From positions 186,001 to 250,000 of the forward strand of contig NZ_JAATEN010000005.1 of the NCBI RefSeq assembly GCF_012034935.1: a DNA stretch of 64,000 nucleotides, read 5' to 3'. The stretch comes from Streptomyces zingiberis. GTDB taxonomy: Bacteria > Actinomycetota > Actinomycetes > Streptomycetales > Streptomycetaceae. Under the pieces are notes generated by a model, which saw nothing but the letters and a program-made list of their open reading frames with translations, was not told where the DNA came from and made no database searches. A program made the translations under genes and the position numbers. Each line of letters begins with the position of its first letter. Position 1 is the first letter of the stretch. This document shows positions 24,669 through 33,984 of the stretch, in pieces.

Positions 24669-26054
24669 ATGTCTCCCGCCGATACCGGGGCGTCCGGCGT
24701 GATCCGCGCGGGCGCCCCCGCTCCGCCGTCCCCCCGCCCGTCCGGTTTCCCCGTCCCGCCCGGCTCGCCCCGCTCCTCCGGCGACGGCGCCGCCCCCGGC
24801 CCCGGCCGGGACCGCGACCCCGACGCCACCAAGCTGCACCCGGGCGGTCCCGGTTACCGCCGCCTCAGCTTCGCCCTCTTCGCCTCCGGGGTGGCGACCT
24901 TCGCCCTGCTGTACTCGACCCAGGCGCTGCTGCCCGCCGTCTCGGCCGGCCTCGGGGTGTCCCCCTCGGCGGCGAGCTGGACGGTCTCCGGCGCCACGCT
25001 CGGGCTGGCGCTCGCCGTGCTGCCGCTGAGCGCGCTCTCCGAGCGGTTCGGCCGGCGCGCCCTGATGACGGCCTCGCTGACGGTCGCCACCCTGCTCGCC
25101 CTGGCGGTGCCCTTCGTCCCGGACCTGGGCACGCTGATCGCGCTCCGCACCGCGCAGGGCGTGGCCCTGGCCGGGGTGCCGGCCTCCGCCATGGCCTTCC
25201 TCGCCGAGGAGGTGCGGGCCAAGGCGGTCGTCGGGGCGATCGGGCTGTTCGTCGCCGGGAACAGCGTCGGCGGCATGGCCGGCCGGGTCGTCACCGGCTG
25301 GGCCGCGCAGCTCTGGGGCTGGCGGGCGGCGCTCGCCTCCGCCGCCGCGCTGGCCGTGCTCTGCCTGCTGGTCTTCCGGCTGCTGGTGCCCCGGCCGGCG
25401 CACTTCACCCCCGCCCCGGCGGGACCGCGGGCCCTGCTCCGCACCGTCCGCGGGCATCTGAGGGACCCGCTGCTGTGCCGGCTGTACGCGATCGGCGCGC
25501 TGTTCATGACGGTCTTCGGCGGCGTCTACACGGTGATCGGCTACCGGCTGGCGGCGGAGCCGTTCGGGCTGCCGCAGGGGGTGGCGGGCTCGGTCTTCCT
25601 GATCTACCTGGTGGGGACCGTCTCGTCCGCCTCCTCCGGCCGGCTCGCCGGGCGGCTGGGCCGGCGCGGGGCGCTCTACGTGGCCGTGACGACGACGGCG
25701 GCCGGTCTGCTGCTCACCCTGGTCGACGCGCTCACCGCCGTCCTGGCCGGGCTGGTGCTCGTCACGGCGGGCTTCTTCGCGGGACACGCCGTGGCCTCGT
25801 CCTCCGTGAGCCGCTCGGCGCGGACCGGCCGGGCCCAGGCGTCGGCGCTGTACCAGGCGGCGTACTACATCGGCAGCAGCGCGGGCGGCGCCGTGGGGGC
25901 CGTGGCCTTCCACGCGGCGGGCTGGCCGGGCGTGGTGGCGCTGGGCCTGACGGCGGTGACCGCGGCGGCGGGCATCACCGTCTACGCCACGCGCCGCGCC
26001 CTCGCCGACCGCCGCTGCCGCGCGGCCCACCCGGCGGCGTACGCGGGGGGCTGA
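24669..26054 (+). CDS. MFS transporter (YnfM/drug-exporter type)
   Basis: 461 residues, 12 predicted membrane segments after a cytosolic Pro/Gly leader of about 60 residues. Conserved motif between segments 2 and 3 reads LSERFGRRALM, and segment 4-5 contains GVALAGVPASAMAFLAEEV. It belongs to the 12-TM exporters with substrates from arabinose to drugs; substrate unknown. Probably activated by the divergent LysR regulator. The transcript is likely leaderless. Confidence 0.9.
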   Translation: MSPADTGASGVIRAGAPAPPSPRPSGFPVPPGSPRSSGDGAAPGPGRDRDPDATKLHPGGPGYRRLSFALFASGVATFALLYSTQALLPAVSAGLGVSPSAASWTVSGATLGLALAVLPLSALSERFGRRALMTASLTVATLLALAVPFVPDLGTLIALRTAQGVALAGVPASAMAFLAEEVRAKAVVGAIGLFVAGNSVGGMAGRVVTGWAAQLWGWRAALASAAALAVLCLLVFRLLVPRPAHFTPAPAGPRALLRTVRGHLRDPLLCRLYAIGALFMTVFGGVYTVIGYRLAAEPFGLPQGVAGSVFLIYLVGTVSSASSGRLAGRLGRRGALYVAVTTTAAGLLLTLVDALTAVLAGLVLVTAGFFAGHAVASSSVSRSARTGRAQASALYQAAYYIGSSAGGAVGAVAFHAAGWPGVVALGLTAVTAAAGITVYATRRALADRRCRAAHPAAYAGG

Positions 26055-26219
26055 GGCCGGAGGGGAGCGGAGAGCCGGCCTTCCGATCCCACCGGCACGG
26101 CAGGGCCTCCGCGCGGACCGCGATGTCCGCCCCGGGAAGGGGCCCCGGCTGCGACTGGCACCCGTCCACGGCCGATCAGCGGATCATGGACGGGTGATCC
26201 GTCCGGGAGGCGACGGGCG

Positions 26220-26810
26220 TCAGGGAACCGGGAAGACGCTCGTGTCGACGGTGAGGTCGAAAGGTTCCGGGAGACGCAGGGGCCGTCCGTAGACCACGGA
26301 GTCCAGGACCCGGTAGGTGGCGCTCTCGGGCCGCCCGTAGAGCGTGGCCGTCGGCCGGCCCGAGTGCCACGGGTCCAGCAGCAGGTACAGCGGGACCCCG
26401 GCACGGGCGTAACCGTGGACCTTGCTGACCCGGTCGTGGTTGGCGTTGTCACGCGACGTGATCTCCACGACCAGCTCGGCCTCCTCCGCCGGCACAGTGT
26501 GCCCGGGACGCTTCAGCGACGCGATGGGGATGACCGCCAGATCGGGGATGTACAGCCCGGACCGCTCGGGCACGGACAGCCCCTGCGTCTGAAAGATCTC
26601 CCAGTTCTCCGGGAGCACCGGGTAGAGCATCCGCTGGAGCAGCGCTGCGGTGACGTTGTGGCTGTTCGCGGGCGGTGGTGACACGGTGATGGTTCCTTCG
26701 ACAATCTCCACCCTGCAGCCCTCGGGGGCGTCGGTCTCCTGCCAGAGACAGACGAGGTCGTCCCAGCTGTAGCCGTCGCCGGGCCGCTGGTCGACGGTGA
26801 GTGCGCTCAC
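26220..26810 (-). CDS. Uma2-family endonuclease-fold protein (DUF820)
   Basis: 196 residues. YSWDDLVCLWQETDAPEGCRVEIVEGTITVSPPP starts the domain, and the restriction-endonuclease-like core is visible as GLYIPDLAVIP, ELVVEITSRDNANHDRVSK and GVPLYLLLDP (D...ExT pattern). Such genes are expanded in Streptomyces; their role is unknown. GTG at 26810 has GAGGAG nine nt upstream. Confidence 0.87.
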   Translation of the reverse strand: MSALTVDQRPGDGYSWDDLVCLWQETDAPEGCRVEIVEGTITVSPPPANSHNVTAALLQRMLYPVLPENWEIFQTQGLSVPERSGLYIPDLAVIPIASLKRPGHTVPAEEAELVVEITSRDNANHDRVSKVHGYARAGVPLYLLLDPWHSGRPTATLYGRPESATYRVLDSVVYGRPLRLPEPFDLTVDTSVFPVP

Positions 26811-26938
26811 GGCGGTCTCCTCTATCGGTACGTCACCGATCCCAGCATGCCGAGTGTGACCGGGTCCGGTCCACCGCTGCCGTTCACCCGTACGGGGACC
26901 GGCCGGTCACGGCGGCGGAGGCCGCGCGCGGGCGGCAG

Positions 26939-26970
26939 AAAGGGACCGGTGGGGGTGCACCGGTCCCTTT
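26939..26970. terminator. Terminator hairpin AAAGGGACCGGT/ACCGGTCCCTTT
   Basis: A 12-bp perfect stem with an 8-nt loop, flanked by A and T runs inside the stem, so it works in either direction. It would terminate the nup-cdd-deoA operon about 300 nt after the deoA stop. Confidence 0.82.
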
Positions 26971-27035
26971 CACCCGGGCGGGGCGGGGTGGGGCCCTGCC
27001 TCGCCCGGGCGCTTGTGCGGCGGCGCCGCGTACCC

Positions 27036-27123
27036 GCCGGGCCCGTCGCGGGCCCGTGGCGGGTCCGTCGCGGGCCCGTGGCGGGTCCGTCGCGGGCCCG
27101 TGGCGGGTCCGTCGCGGGCCCGC
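27036..27123. repeat. 22-bp minisatellite, four copies
   Basis: Units at 27058-27079 and 27080-27101 are identical, 27102-27123 differs at the last base and 27036-27057 at two. The unit is built of GGCGGGTCCGT and CGCGGGCCCGT halves. It lies in the 3' untranslated region of deoA, between the stop and the terminator. Confidence 0.8.
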
Positions 27124-27269
27124 CCCCGCGCCCGTGGCCGCCGTCCCCGGCCCTCCGGGCCGCGAGACCACGGGGCCGCGCTACCAGGCGGCCACGAGGC
27201 CGCCGGACCGCGAGCCGCCTGGGGCCGCGAGGGCGCGGTCCCGGGCCCTCCGGGCCGGCGCCGCCGCCG

Positions 27270-28556
27270 TCAGCCCGCCGCGGCGACGCGGTCCAGGACG
27301 ATCGGCCGCGGCTCGTACGCCGTGCCGGGAGGCGCGACGACGACGGCGCCGTCCAGCGCCTCCAGGGCGTAGCCGAACCGCTCCGGGGTGTCGGTGTGCA
27401 GGGTCAGCAGCGGCGCTCCCGCCGTGACCTCGTCGCCCGGCCGGGCGTGCAGCTCGACGCCCGCCGCGGCCTGCACGGGGTCCTCCTTGCGGGCCCGGCC
27501 CGCGCCGAGGCGCCAGGCGGTGACGCCGACCGCGTACGCGTCGAGCCCGGTGAGCACCCCGGAGGCGGGGGCGGTGAGGACGTGCTGTTCGCGGGAGACC
27601 GGCAGCGGGGCGTCCGGGTCGCCGCCCTGGGCGGTGATCATGCGGCGCCAGTGGTCCATGGCGGAGCCGTCGGCCAGCGCCCGGGCCGGGTCGGCGTCGG
27701 GCAGCCCGGCCGCGTCGAGCATCTCGCGGGCGAGGGCCAGGGTCAGCTCCACGACGTCCGCCGGGCCGCCGCCCGCCAGCACCTCGACGGACTCGCGGAC
27801 CTCCAGGGCGTTGCCCGCGGTGCGCCCGAGGGGGACGGACATGTCGGTGAGCAGGGCGGTGGTGCGCACGCCGTGGCCGGTGCCGAGACCGACCATGGTG
27901 GTGGCCAGCTCGCGGGCGTCGTCCAGGTTCTTCATGAAGGCGCCGGAGCCGACCTTCACGTCCAGGACCAGGGAGCCCGTGCCCTCGGCGATCTTCTTGG
28001 ACATGATCGAGGCGGCGATCAGCGGTATCGCCTCCACGGTGCCGGTCACGTCGCGCAGCGCGTACAGCTTCTTGTCGGCGGGCGCGAGGCCGTCGCCGGC
28101 GGCGCAGATGACGGCGCCGACGTCGCCCAGCACGGCCATCATCTCGTCGTTGGACAGGGTGGCCCGCCAGCCCGGGATCGACTCCAGCTTGTCGAGGGTG
28201 CCGCCGGTGTGGCCGAGGCCGCGGCCGGAGAGCTGCGGCACGGCCGCGCCGCAGGCGGCGACCAGCGGCGCCAGCGGCAGTGTGATCTTGTCACCGACAC
28301 CGCCGGTGGAGTGCTTGTCGGCGGTGGGGCGGGGCAGCGCGGAGAAGTCCATCCGCTCGCCGGAGGCGATCATGGCGGCGGTCCAGCGGGCGGTCTCGGC
28401 CCGGTCCATGCCGTTGAGCAGGATGGCCATGGCGAGCGCGGACATCTGCTCGTCGGCGACCGCGCCGCGGGTGTAGGCGTCGATGACCCAGTCGATCTGG
28501 GCGTCGCTCAGCCGCGCCTTGTCGCGCTTGGTCCGGATGACGGAGATGGCGTCCAT
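27270..28556 (-). CDS. deoA: Thymidine phosphorylase
   Basis: 428 residues, standard length. Phosphorolyses thymidine and deoxyuridine to base and deoxyribose-1-phosphate. Family signature SGRGLGHTGGTLDKLESIPG is near residue 115-135, with KHSTGGVGDKITLPLAP before it and KKIAEGTGSLVLDVKVGSGAFMK after. Last gene of the transporter operon: cdd lies 132 bp upstream. ATG 28556 has GAAAGAG-type purines (AGGAAGAGAG) just before it. Confidence 0.97.
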   Translation of the reverse strand: MDAISVIRTKRDKARLSDAQIDWVIDAYTRGAVADEQMSALAMAILLNGMDRAETARWTAAMIASGERMDFSALPRPTADKHSTGGVGDKITLPLAPLVAACGAAVPQLSGRGLGHTGGTLDKLESIPGWRATLSNDEMMAVLGDVGAVICAAGDGLAPADKKLYALRDVTGTVEAIPLIAASIMSKKIAEGTGSLVLDVKVGSGAFMKNLDDARELATTMVGLGTGHGVRTTALLTDMSVPLGRTAGNALEVRESVEVLAGGGPADVVELTLALAREMLDAAGLPDADPARALADGSAMDHWRRMITAQGGDPDAPLPVSREQHVLTAPASGVLTGLDAYAVGVTAWRLGAGRARKEDPVQAAAGVELHARPGDEVTAGAPLLTLHTDTPERFGYALEALDGAVVVAPPGTAYEPRPIVLDRVAAAG

Positions 28557-28688
28557 CAGTGCGCACTCTCTTCCTGGCGCCCCCTGGGTACGGGGGCTTC
28601 ATGGTGCCCCGGGCCCTGGGCCCTCGCGGCACCCGCGGGGACGCGGGGCCGCTCCGGCTCCCCGGGCACGGGGCGGTCGTTGCGGTGG

Positions 28689-29165
28689 TCAGCCCCGGCC
28701 GGCGGGCGGGGCGGAGGGGGCGGGGCGGACGGGTTCGGCGAGCCGTTCGAGGTCACCGGGGCCGAAGGCGTCCGGCAGCACCTCGCTCATCGGGCGGATG
28801 CCCGAGGGCGTGTCCACGAGCAGCTCCGGCCCGCCGTGCTCCCACAGCAGCTGGCGGCAGCGTCCGCAGGGCATCAGCAGCTCGCCGTCCCGGCCGCAGC
28901 AGGTGAAGGCGGTCAGCCGGCCGCCGCCGCCCGCGACGAGGGCGGAGATCAGGCCGCACTCGGCGCAGAGCGCGACCCCGTAGGCGGCGTTCTCCACGTT
29001 GCAGCCGGTCACCGTGGAGCCGTCCGCCACGAGGGCGGCGGCGCCCACCGGGAAACCGGAGTACGGGGCGTAGGCCCGGGACATGGCCTCCCGGGCCGCG
29101 CCGCGGAGCGCTTCCCAGTCGGCGTCGTCCCGTTCGGGGGCGCCTGGGTCGGGGGTGGTGGTCAC
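28689..29165 (-). CDS. cdd: Cytidine deaminase
   Basis: 158 residues. Zinc site of the tetrameric three-cysteine type: CAE in NAAYGVALCAECGL and PCGRCRQLL. The N-terminal SRAYAPYSGFPVGAAAL and CNVENAAYG motifs bind the nucleoside. It is about 25 residues longer than usual, with Pro-rich ends. GTG 29165 chosen; the stretch above it up to the permease gene (29166-29385) contains two tandem copies of a 17-bp element at 29225-29258. Part of the nucleoside uptake and catabolism operon. Confidence 0.94.
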   Translation of the reverse strand: MTTTPDPGAPERDDADWEALRGAAREAMSRAYAPYSGFPVGAAALVADGSTVTGCNVENAAYGVALCAECGLISALVAGGGGRLTAFTCCGRDGELLMPCGRCRQLLWEHGGPELLVDTPSGIRPMSEVLPDAFGPGDLERLAEPVRPAPSAPPAGRG

Positions 29166-29385
29166 GGGCCGGCCTGGCCTCTCTGGTTCACGTGTCGGCT
29201 CCCTGCGGTCGGGTCGGTGGGGTGCGTGGGTGCTGGTCCTCCGTGGGTGCTGGTCCTCCGTGGGCCCCGGGATCTCCGTGCGTGCGGGATTCCGTGGGCC
29301 CCGGGGCCGGCGGCGCGGGGCCGGCGGCCCTGAGGCCCGGTCCCGCGCCGTCCGGCGTCCCCGCGCGCCGCCCCGCACCTGGCGG

Positions 29386-30768
29386 CTACTTGCCCTGGCC
29401 CTTCTGGTACGTCCGCCCGATCGCCTTGGGCGCCCGTAGCCGCTGCGCGGCCAGCGCGAGCACCAGCAGGGTCGCGACATACGGGGTGGCCTCGACGAAC
29501 TCGCGCGGCACGGTGTCGGTGAAGGCGTACCAGAGAACGAGCAGCAGGGCGAAGACCGCGCTGATCGCGGCGGTTCGCCGGTTCGCCACCCGCAGCCGCC
29601 ACAGCGCGACGCCGACCAGCAGCACCACGGCGAGCAGCAGCAGGCCGTGGACGGTGTCACCGCCGCCGCGGAGCTGGAGGCTGTCCATGAAGCCGAAGAG
29701 TCCCGCGCCCATCGCGACACCGCCCGGCCGCCAGTTGCCGAAGATCATCGTGGCGAGGCCGATGTAGCCGCGGCCGCCGGTCTGGCCGTCGGAGTACATG
29801 TGCACACCGACGGCCATGAACGCGCCGCCCAGGCCCGCCAGCCCGCCGGAGACCAGCAACGCCGCGTACTTGTACAGGTAGACGTTGACGCCGAGGGACT
29901 CCGCCGCCACCGGGTTCTCCCCGCAGGAGCGCAGCCGCAGCCCGAAGGAGGACCGCCACAGCACGAAGAAGGTGCCGACGAACATCAGCGCGGCGATCAG
30001 GATCAGCCAGGAGACGTTGGTCGTCAGGCCGCGCAGGATGCCCGCGGTGTCGGAGACGAGGAACAGCCCGTCCTTCTCCACCCGGCCCAGCCAGTCGGAG
30101 AGCCAGGGCACGGAGAACGAGGACATGTCCTCCATCGGCGGTGACTGCTTGTCGTTGCCGCCCGCCGCGGCCGCCGCCGAGCCCTCGGCGCCGAACAGCA
30201 GCTTGGCGAGGTACTGGGTGACGCCGAGAGCCAGGATGTTGATCGCCACACCGGAGATGATGTGGTCCACGCCGAAGGTGACGGTGGCGACGGCGTGCAC
30301 CAGCCCGCCGAGCAGCCCGCCGATCACCCCGGCCAGCGCGGCGGCCCACGGCCCGTACTGCCAGCCGGCCCAGCCGGCGCAGAAGGTGCCCATCATCATC
30401 ATGCCTTCGAGGCCGATGTTGATGACGCCCGCGCGCTCGGCCCACAGGCCGCCCAGACCGGCGAGCCCGATCGGCACGGCGGCGACCAGCGCGCCCCCGT
30501 ACTGCCCGGAGGAGGTGAGGTCCCGCGCGCCGGTGTACCACTGCAACGTGGAGAGGACCAGCAACGCCCCCGCGATGATCAGCAGGATCACCGGGTAGGA
30601 CAGCTTCCGCCGCTCCCGGCCCCCCTTGCCGTGGTTGCCGTCCTTGCCGTGACGGCCGTCCTTGCCGTGACGGCCGTCCTTGCCGTGACGGCCGTCGGGG
30701 GTGTCCCGGCCGCCCCGGCCGAGTCCCTTCGCGACCGCGGCCGTGAGTGCCGTGAGATGGGTGCTCAC
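29386..30768 (-). CDS. Nucleoside ABC transporter permease (second)
   Basis: 460 residues, branched-chain/ribose-type permease (BPD_transp_2). About ten membrane segments; conserved INIGLEGMMMMGTF helix and ISGVAINILALGVTQYL. The cytosolic N-terminus has four GRHGKD-type hexapeptides encoded by an 18-bp tandem repeat (30625-30696), and a loop of about 60 residues with a polyalanine run interrupts the middle. It pairs with the permease just upstream; start overlaps that gene's stop by 4 bp (GTGA). Confidence 0.9.
   Translation of the reverse strand: MSTHLTALTAAVAKGLGRGGRDTPDGRHGKDGRHGKDGRHGKDGNHGKGGRERRKLSYPVILLIIAGALLVLSTLQWYTGARDLTSSGQYGGALVAAVPIGLAGLGGLWAERAGVINIGLEGMMMMGTFCAGWAGWQYGPWAAALAGVIGGLLGGLVHAVATVTFGVDHIISGVAINILALGVTQYLAKLLFGAEGSAAAAAGGNDKQSPPMEDMSSFSVPWLSDWLGRVEKDGLFLVSDTAGILRGLTTNVSWLILIAALMFVGTFFVLWRSSFGLRLRSCGENPVAAESLGVNVYLYKYAALLVSGGLAGLGGAFMAVGVHMYSDGQTGGRGYIGLATMIFGNWRPGGVAMGAGLFGFMDSLQLRGGGDTVHGLLLLAVVLLVGVALWRLRVANRRTAAISAVFALLLVLWYAFTDTVPREFVEATPYVATLLVLALAAQRLRAPKAIGRTYQKGQGK
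30625..30696. repeat. 18-bp in-frame tandem repeat in the permease gene
   Basis: CTTGCCGTGACGGCCGTC is repeated exactly at 30643, 30661 and 30679, with a degenerate copy at 30625. On the minus strand it encodes GRHGKD repeats at the N-terminus of the permease. A whole number of codons per unit means copy-number changes keep the frame. Confidence 0.85.
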
Positions 30769-31964
30769 GCGGACACCTCCGCCTTCTCCGTCTTCCCGTT
30801 GTTCCGGGCCTCGGCGGCAAGGCGTTCGCCGACCTTGCGCTGCTGGGTCCGCAGTCCGTACCGGCGGACGAGTTCATAGGCGACGACGACGCACAGGACG
30901 ATGACGCCCTGCATCACGCCGACGATCTCCTGGGCGTACCCCTCGAATTCGAGGCGGCCGCCGGTGCGCTCCAGGAACCCCCAGAGCAGGGCGCCGAGCG
31001 CCATGCCGACCGGGTGGTTCCGGCCGAGCAGGGCGATGGCGATGCCGGTGAAGCCGATCCCGGCCGGGAAGTCGGTGCCGTAGTTGTACGACTCCCCCAG
31101 CAGCGTGGGCATCCCCACCAGGCCCGCGACGGCCCCGGAGAGGAGCATGGAGGTGACGACCATCCGGCCCACCCCGACCCCGCCGGCGTGCGCGGCGGAC
31201 TCGGAGCGGCCCACGGTGCGCAGGTCGAACCCGAACCGGGTGCGGTTCAGCAGGAACCAGTAGAGGACGCCGACGACCACCGCGACCACGAGGAAGCCGT
31301 TGACCGGCGCCTGCCCGGTCGGGATCTCGAAGAAGTGCGCGGACTCCGGGATCGGCTCGGTGTGGATGATGTTGCCGTCGCGCACCGCGAGGCGGCCGTC
31401 CTGGAGGAAGTAGCCGATGACGGCGGCGGCGATGGCATTCAGCATGATCGTGCTGATGACCTCGCTGACCCCGCGGGTGGTCTTCAGCAGACCGGCGATA
31501 CCGGCCCAGACGGCGCCGACCATCATCGCGACGATCATGATGACGGGGATCTGCACGATGCCGGGCAGCGCCAGCGCCCCGCCGACCGCGGCGGCGAAGA
31601 ACGCGGCGATCCGGTACTGGCCGTCGACGCCGATGTTGAACAGGTTCATGCGGAAGCCGATGGCCACGGCCAGCGCGGACAGGAAGTACGGGACCGCCTT
31701 GTTGACGATCACGATCTGGCTGTCGCTCTTCACGCCGTAGTCGGCCATCACCGCGAAGGCCCGGAACGGGTCGTCGCCGGTGGAGAGGAAGATCAGCGAG
31801 GTGATGACCAGGGCGGCGACGATCGCCAGCAGCGGCGCCGCCAGGCCGAGGCCCACCCGGCCCCAGTCGATGGCGGACCGGGGCCCGCGCGGGGCCTGCC
31901 GTTCGGGCGCCCCGGGGGCGGGCGCGGGTCCGGACGCCCCGGAGGCGGGCGGTGCGGTGCTCAT
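30765..31964 (-). CDS. Nucleoside ABC transporter permease (first)
   Basis: 399 residues with about nine membrane segments. The family helix FNIGVDGQYRIAAFFAAAVGGAL and the EVISTIMLNAIAAAVIGYFL segment are typical of permeases working with BMP lipoproteins (NupP-like). A Pro/Gly-rich cytosolic leader of 30 residues precedes segment 1. Its start overlaps the ATPase stop by 4 bp. Confidence 0.92.
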   Translation of the reverse strand: MSTAPPASGASGPAPAPGAPERQAPRGPRSAIDWGRVGLGLAAPLLAIVAALVITSLIFLSTGDDPFRAFAVMADYGVKSDSQIVIVNKAVPYFLSALAVAIGFRMNLFNIGVDGQYRIAAFFAAAVGGALALPGIVQIPVIMIVAMMVGAVWAGIAGLLKTTRGVSEVISTIMLNAIAAAVIGYFLQDGRLAVRDGNIIHTEPIPESAHFFEIPTGQAPVNGFLVVAVVVGVLYWFLLNRTRFGFDLRTVGRSESAAHAGGVGVGRMVVTSMLLSGAVAGLVGMPTLLGESYNYGTDFPAGIGFTGIAIALLGRNHPVGMALGALLWGFLERTGGRLEFEGYAQEIVGVMQGVIVLCVVVAYELVRRYGLRTQQRKVGERLAAEARNNGKTEKAEVSA

Positions 31965-33814
31965 GCGTCTCCCTCCCGGCGGTTCCCGGGGGCGGCGGGG
32001 CCGGGCGCGGGGGCGCCGGCCGGATCGTCGGTGGCGGCTGCGGGACCCTCGGGGGACGCCGCGGGCGCAGCGCCGGCCCCGGCCCCGGAGGCCGCGCGGG
32101 CCGCGGGGACCCCGGGGGCCGGGGGTGCCTGGGACATCGGGGGGGTTGCTGGGGCGTCCGTCCCCAGGTGGCCGCCGGCCGCGCCGGTCATGGCGGAGCC
32201 CAGCTCCTCGGGGGTGATGGCGGCGGGGTCGGCGTCGGCGACCAGCCGGCCGCGGAACATCACCCGCAGCGTGTCGGAGAGGCCGATCAGCTCGTCGAGG
32301 TCGGCGGAGATCAGCAGCACGGCCAGGCCCTCGCGGCGGGCCGTGCGGATCTGGTCCCAGATCTGCGCCTGCGCGCCGACGTCCACCCCGCGGGTGGGGT
32401 GCGCGGCGATCAGCAGCTTGGGGTGGTGGCTCATCTCCCGGCCGACGATCAGCTTCTGCTGGTTGCCGCCGGAGAGGCTGGCCGCGGTCACCTCGATCCC
32501 GGGCGTGCGGACGTCGTACTCCTGGACGATCCGCCGGGTGTCGGCGCGGGCGGACTTGATGTCCAGCAGCCCGCGCCGGCTGTTGGGGGGTTCGGTGACG
32601 TGCCCGAGGATGCGGTTCTCCCAGAGCGGCGCCTCCAGCAGGAGGCCGTGGCGGTGCCGGTCCTCCGGGATGTAGCCGATGCCGTTCTCGCGGCGCCTGC
32701 GGGTGGGGGCGGTGGTGATGTCCTCGCCGTCCAGCACCACGGTGCCGCCGTCGGGTGTCCGCATCCCCATGACGGCCTCGACCAGTTCGGCCTGGCCGTT
32801 CCCCTCCACCCCGGCGATGCCCAGCACCTCGCCCTGGTGGATGGTGAAGGTGACGCCGTCCAGCACGGTCCGCACGACCCCGTCGGGGTCGGTGGCGGTC
32901 AGCGACAGCCCTTCGACGGTGAGCGCCGGGACCTCCGTGACGGTGGACTCGCGGGTCTCCGGCGACGGCAGCTCGCTGCCGACCATCAGCTCGGCGAGCT
33001 CCTTCCGCGTCACCCCGTCCGGCTTCACCGCGCCGACGGTGGTGCCCCGCCGGATGACGGTGATGTCGTCCGCCACGGAGAGCACCTCGCCCAGCTTGTG
33101 GGAGATGAAGATGACGGTGAGGCCCTCGGCCTTGAGCTCGCGGAGGTTGTCGAAGAGCGCGTCGACCTCCTGCGGCACGAGGACGGCCGTCGGCTCGTCG
33201 AGGATGAGCGTCCGGGCGCCGCGGTAGAGGACCTTGAGGATCTCCACCCGCTGCCGGTCGGCGACGCCGAGCTCCTCGACGAGGACGTCGGGGCGGACGG
33301 CGAGCCCATAGGCGTCGGAGATCTCCCGGATCCGGGCGCGCGCCCGGCCGGCTATGCCGTGCCGCTTCTCGGCGCCGAGGACGACGTTCTCCAGCACGGT
33401 GAGGTTGTCGGCCAGCATGAAGTGCTGGTGGACCATGCCGATGCCGCGGGCGATGGCGTCGCCGGGGCCGGCGAAGGAGACCTGCTCGCCGTCGACGGTG
33501 ATCGTCCCCTCGTCCGGCTTCTGCATGCCGTAGAGGATCTTCATCAGCGTGGACTTGCCGGCGCCGTTCTCACCCACGAGGGCGTGGACCGTGCCGCGGT
33601 GGACGGTGATGTCGATGTCGTGGTTGGCGACGACACCGGGGAATCGCTTGGTGATGCCGTGCAGTTCGACCGCGGGGGCGCCGGCGGGGGCACGGTCCGC
33701 CCGTGAACTGCTGCTGGACGCTTTGATGGCGCACTCTCCTCGGGGAAAGGGAGCGGGACGGGACACCGGCCGGGAGGGCGACCGGGCGAGGTCGGTGGGG
33801 CCTGACGCGATCAT
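31961..33814 (-). CDS. Nucleoside ABC transporter ATP-binding protein (double ABC)
   Basis: About 590-617 residues, two fused ABC domains as in ribose/nucleoside importers. Domain 1: Walker A GENGAGKST, Walker B LILDEPTAVL, degenerate signature EELGVADRQR. Domain 2: degenerate Walker A GVEGNGQAE and intact signature LSGGNQQK. A 70-residue Ala/Pro tail is extra. The start is uncertain: ATG 33814 lacks a ribosome site, while a perfect AGGAG (33740-33736) sits 8 nt before an in-frame ATC at 33727, and no ATG/GTG/TTG lies at that point. Fronts the operon with two permeases, cdd and deoA; its promoter carries the 18-bp version of the palindrome. Confidence 0.92.
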   Translation of the reverse strand: MIASGPTDLARSPSRPVSRPAPFPRGECAIKASSSSSRADRAPAGAPAVELHGITKRFPGVVANHDIDITVHRGTVHALVGENGAGKSTLMKILYGMQKPDEGTITVDGEQVSFAGPGDAIARGIGMVHQHFMLADNLTVLENVVLGAEKRHGIAGRARARIREISDAYGLAVRPDVLVEELGVADRQRVEILKVLYRGARTLILDEPTAVLVPQEVDALFDNLRELKAEGLTVIFISHKLGEVLSVADDITVIRRGTTVGAVKPDGVTRKELAELMVGSELPSPETRESTVTEVPALTVEGLSLTATDPDGVVRTVLDGVTFTIHQGEVLGIAGVEGNGQAELVEAVMGMRTPDGGTVVLDGEDITTAPTRRRRENGIGYIPEDRHRHGLLLEAPLWENRILGHVTEPPNSRRGLLDIKSARADTRRIVQEYDVRTPGIEVTAASLSGGNQQKLIVGREMSHHPKLLIAAHPTRGVDVGAQAQIWDQIRTARREGLAVLLISADLDELIGLSDTLRVMFRGRLVADADPAAITPEELGSAMTGAAGGHLGTDAPATPPMSQAPPAPGVPAARAASGAGAGAAPAASPEGPAAATDDPAGAPAPGPAAPGNRREGDA

Positions 33815-33843
33815 GGGGCCCGGGGGACGGGGGTACAGCAACG

Positions 33844-33878
33844 ACGCTACCCCGCCCGTCGCGCTACGCGCGTAGCGC
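33844..33878 (-). promoter_or_regulatory. ABC operon promoter with extended palindrome
   Basis: GCGCTACGCGCGTAGCGC (33861-33878) is an 18-bp perfect palindrome containing the 12-bp core at 33864-33875. On the minus strand TAGCGT (33849-33844) is a likely -10, 14 nt downstream of the core. Predicted transcription start is near 33837, inside the longest possible reading frame, which argues against the TTG at 33841 as start. Confidence 0.75.
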
Positions 33879-33938
33879 TCGCTCCGGGGCGCGGGCCCGG
33901 GGAAGGTGTGCCCCTCCCCGGGCCCGGGGGCCGGTCAC

Positions 33939-33976
33939 GCGGGTGGCGGCGCCGTGACCCCGGCGCCGCCACCCGC
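33939..33976. terminator. Terminator after the BMP lipoprotein gene
   Basis: GCGGGTGGCGGCGCCG (33939-33954) pairs perfectly with 33961-33976: a 16-bp stem with loop TGACCC, 9 bp beyond the stop codon on the minus strand. It separates the abundant binding protein from the ABC operon, which has its own operator. Confidence 0.88.
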
Positions 33977-33984
33977 GCCCGGGA

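Larger units (their letters stand above)
26811..27269. other. 459-bp gap with terminator and minisatellite
   Basis: Contains the hairpin at 26939-26970 and the 22-bp tandem repeat at 27036-27123 described separately. Otherwise GC-rich with no coding evidence. Confidence 0.6.

Noticed and set aside
26181..26201. Terminator GGATCA/TGATCC between MFS and Uma2 genes
   Set aside because: The stem is only 7 bp; too weak to call.
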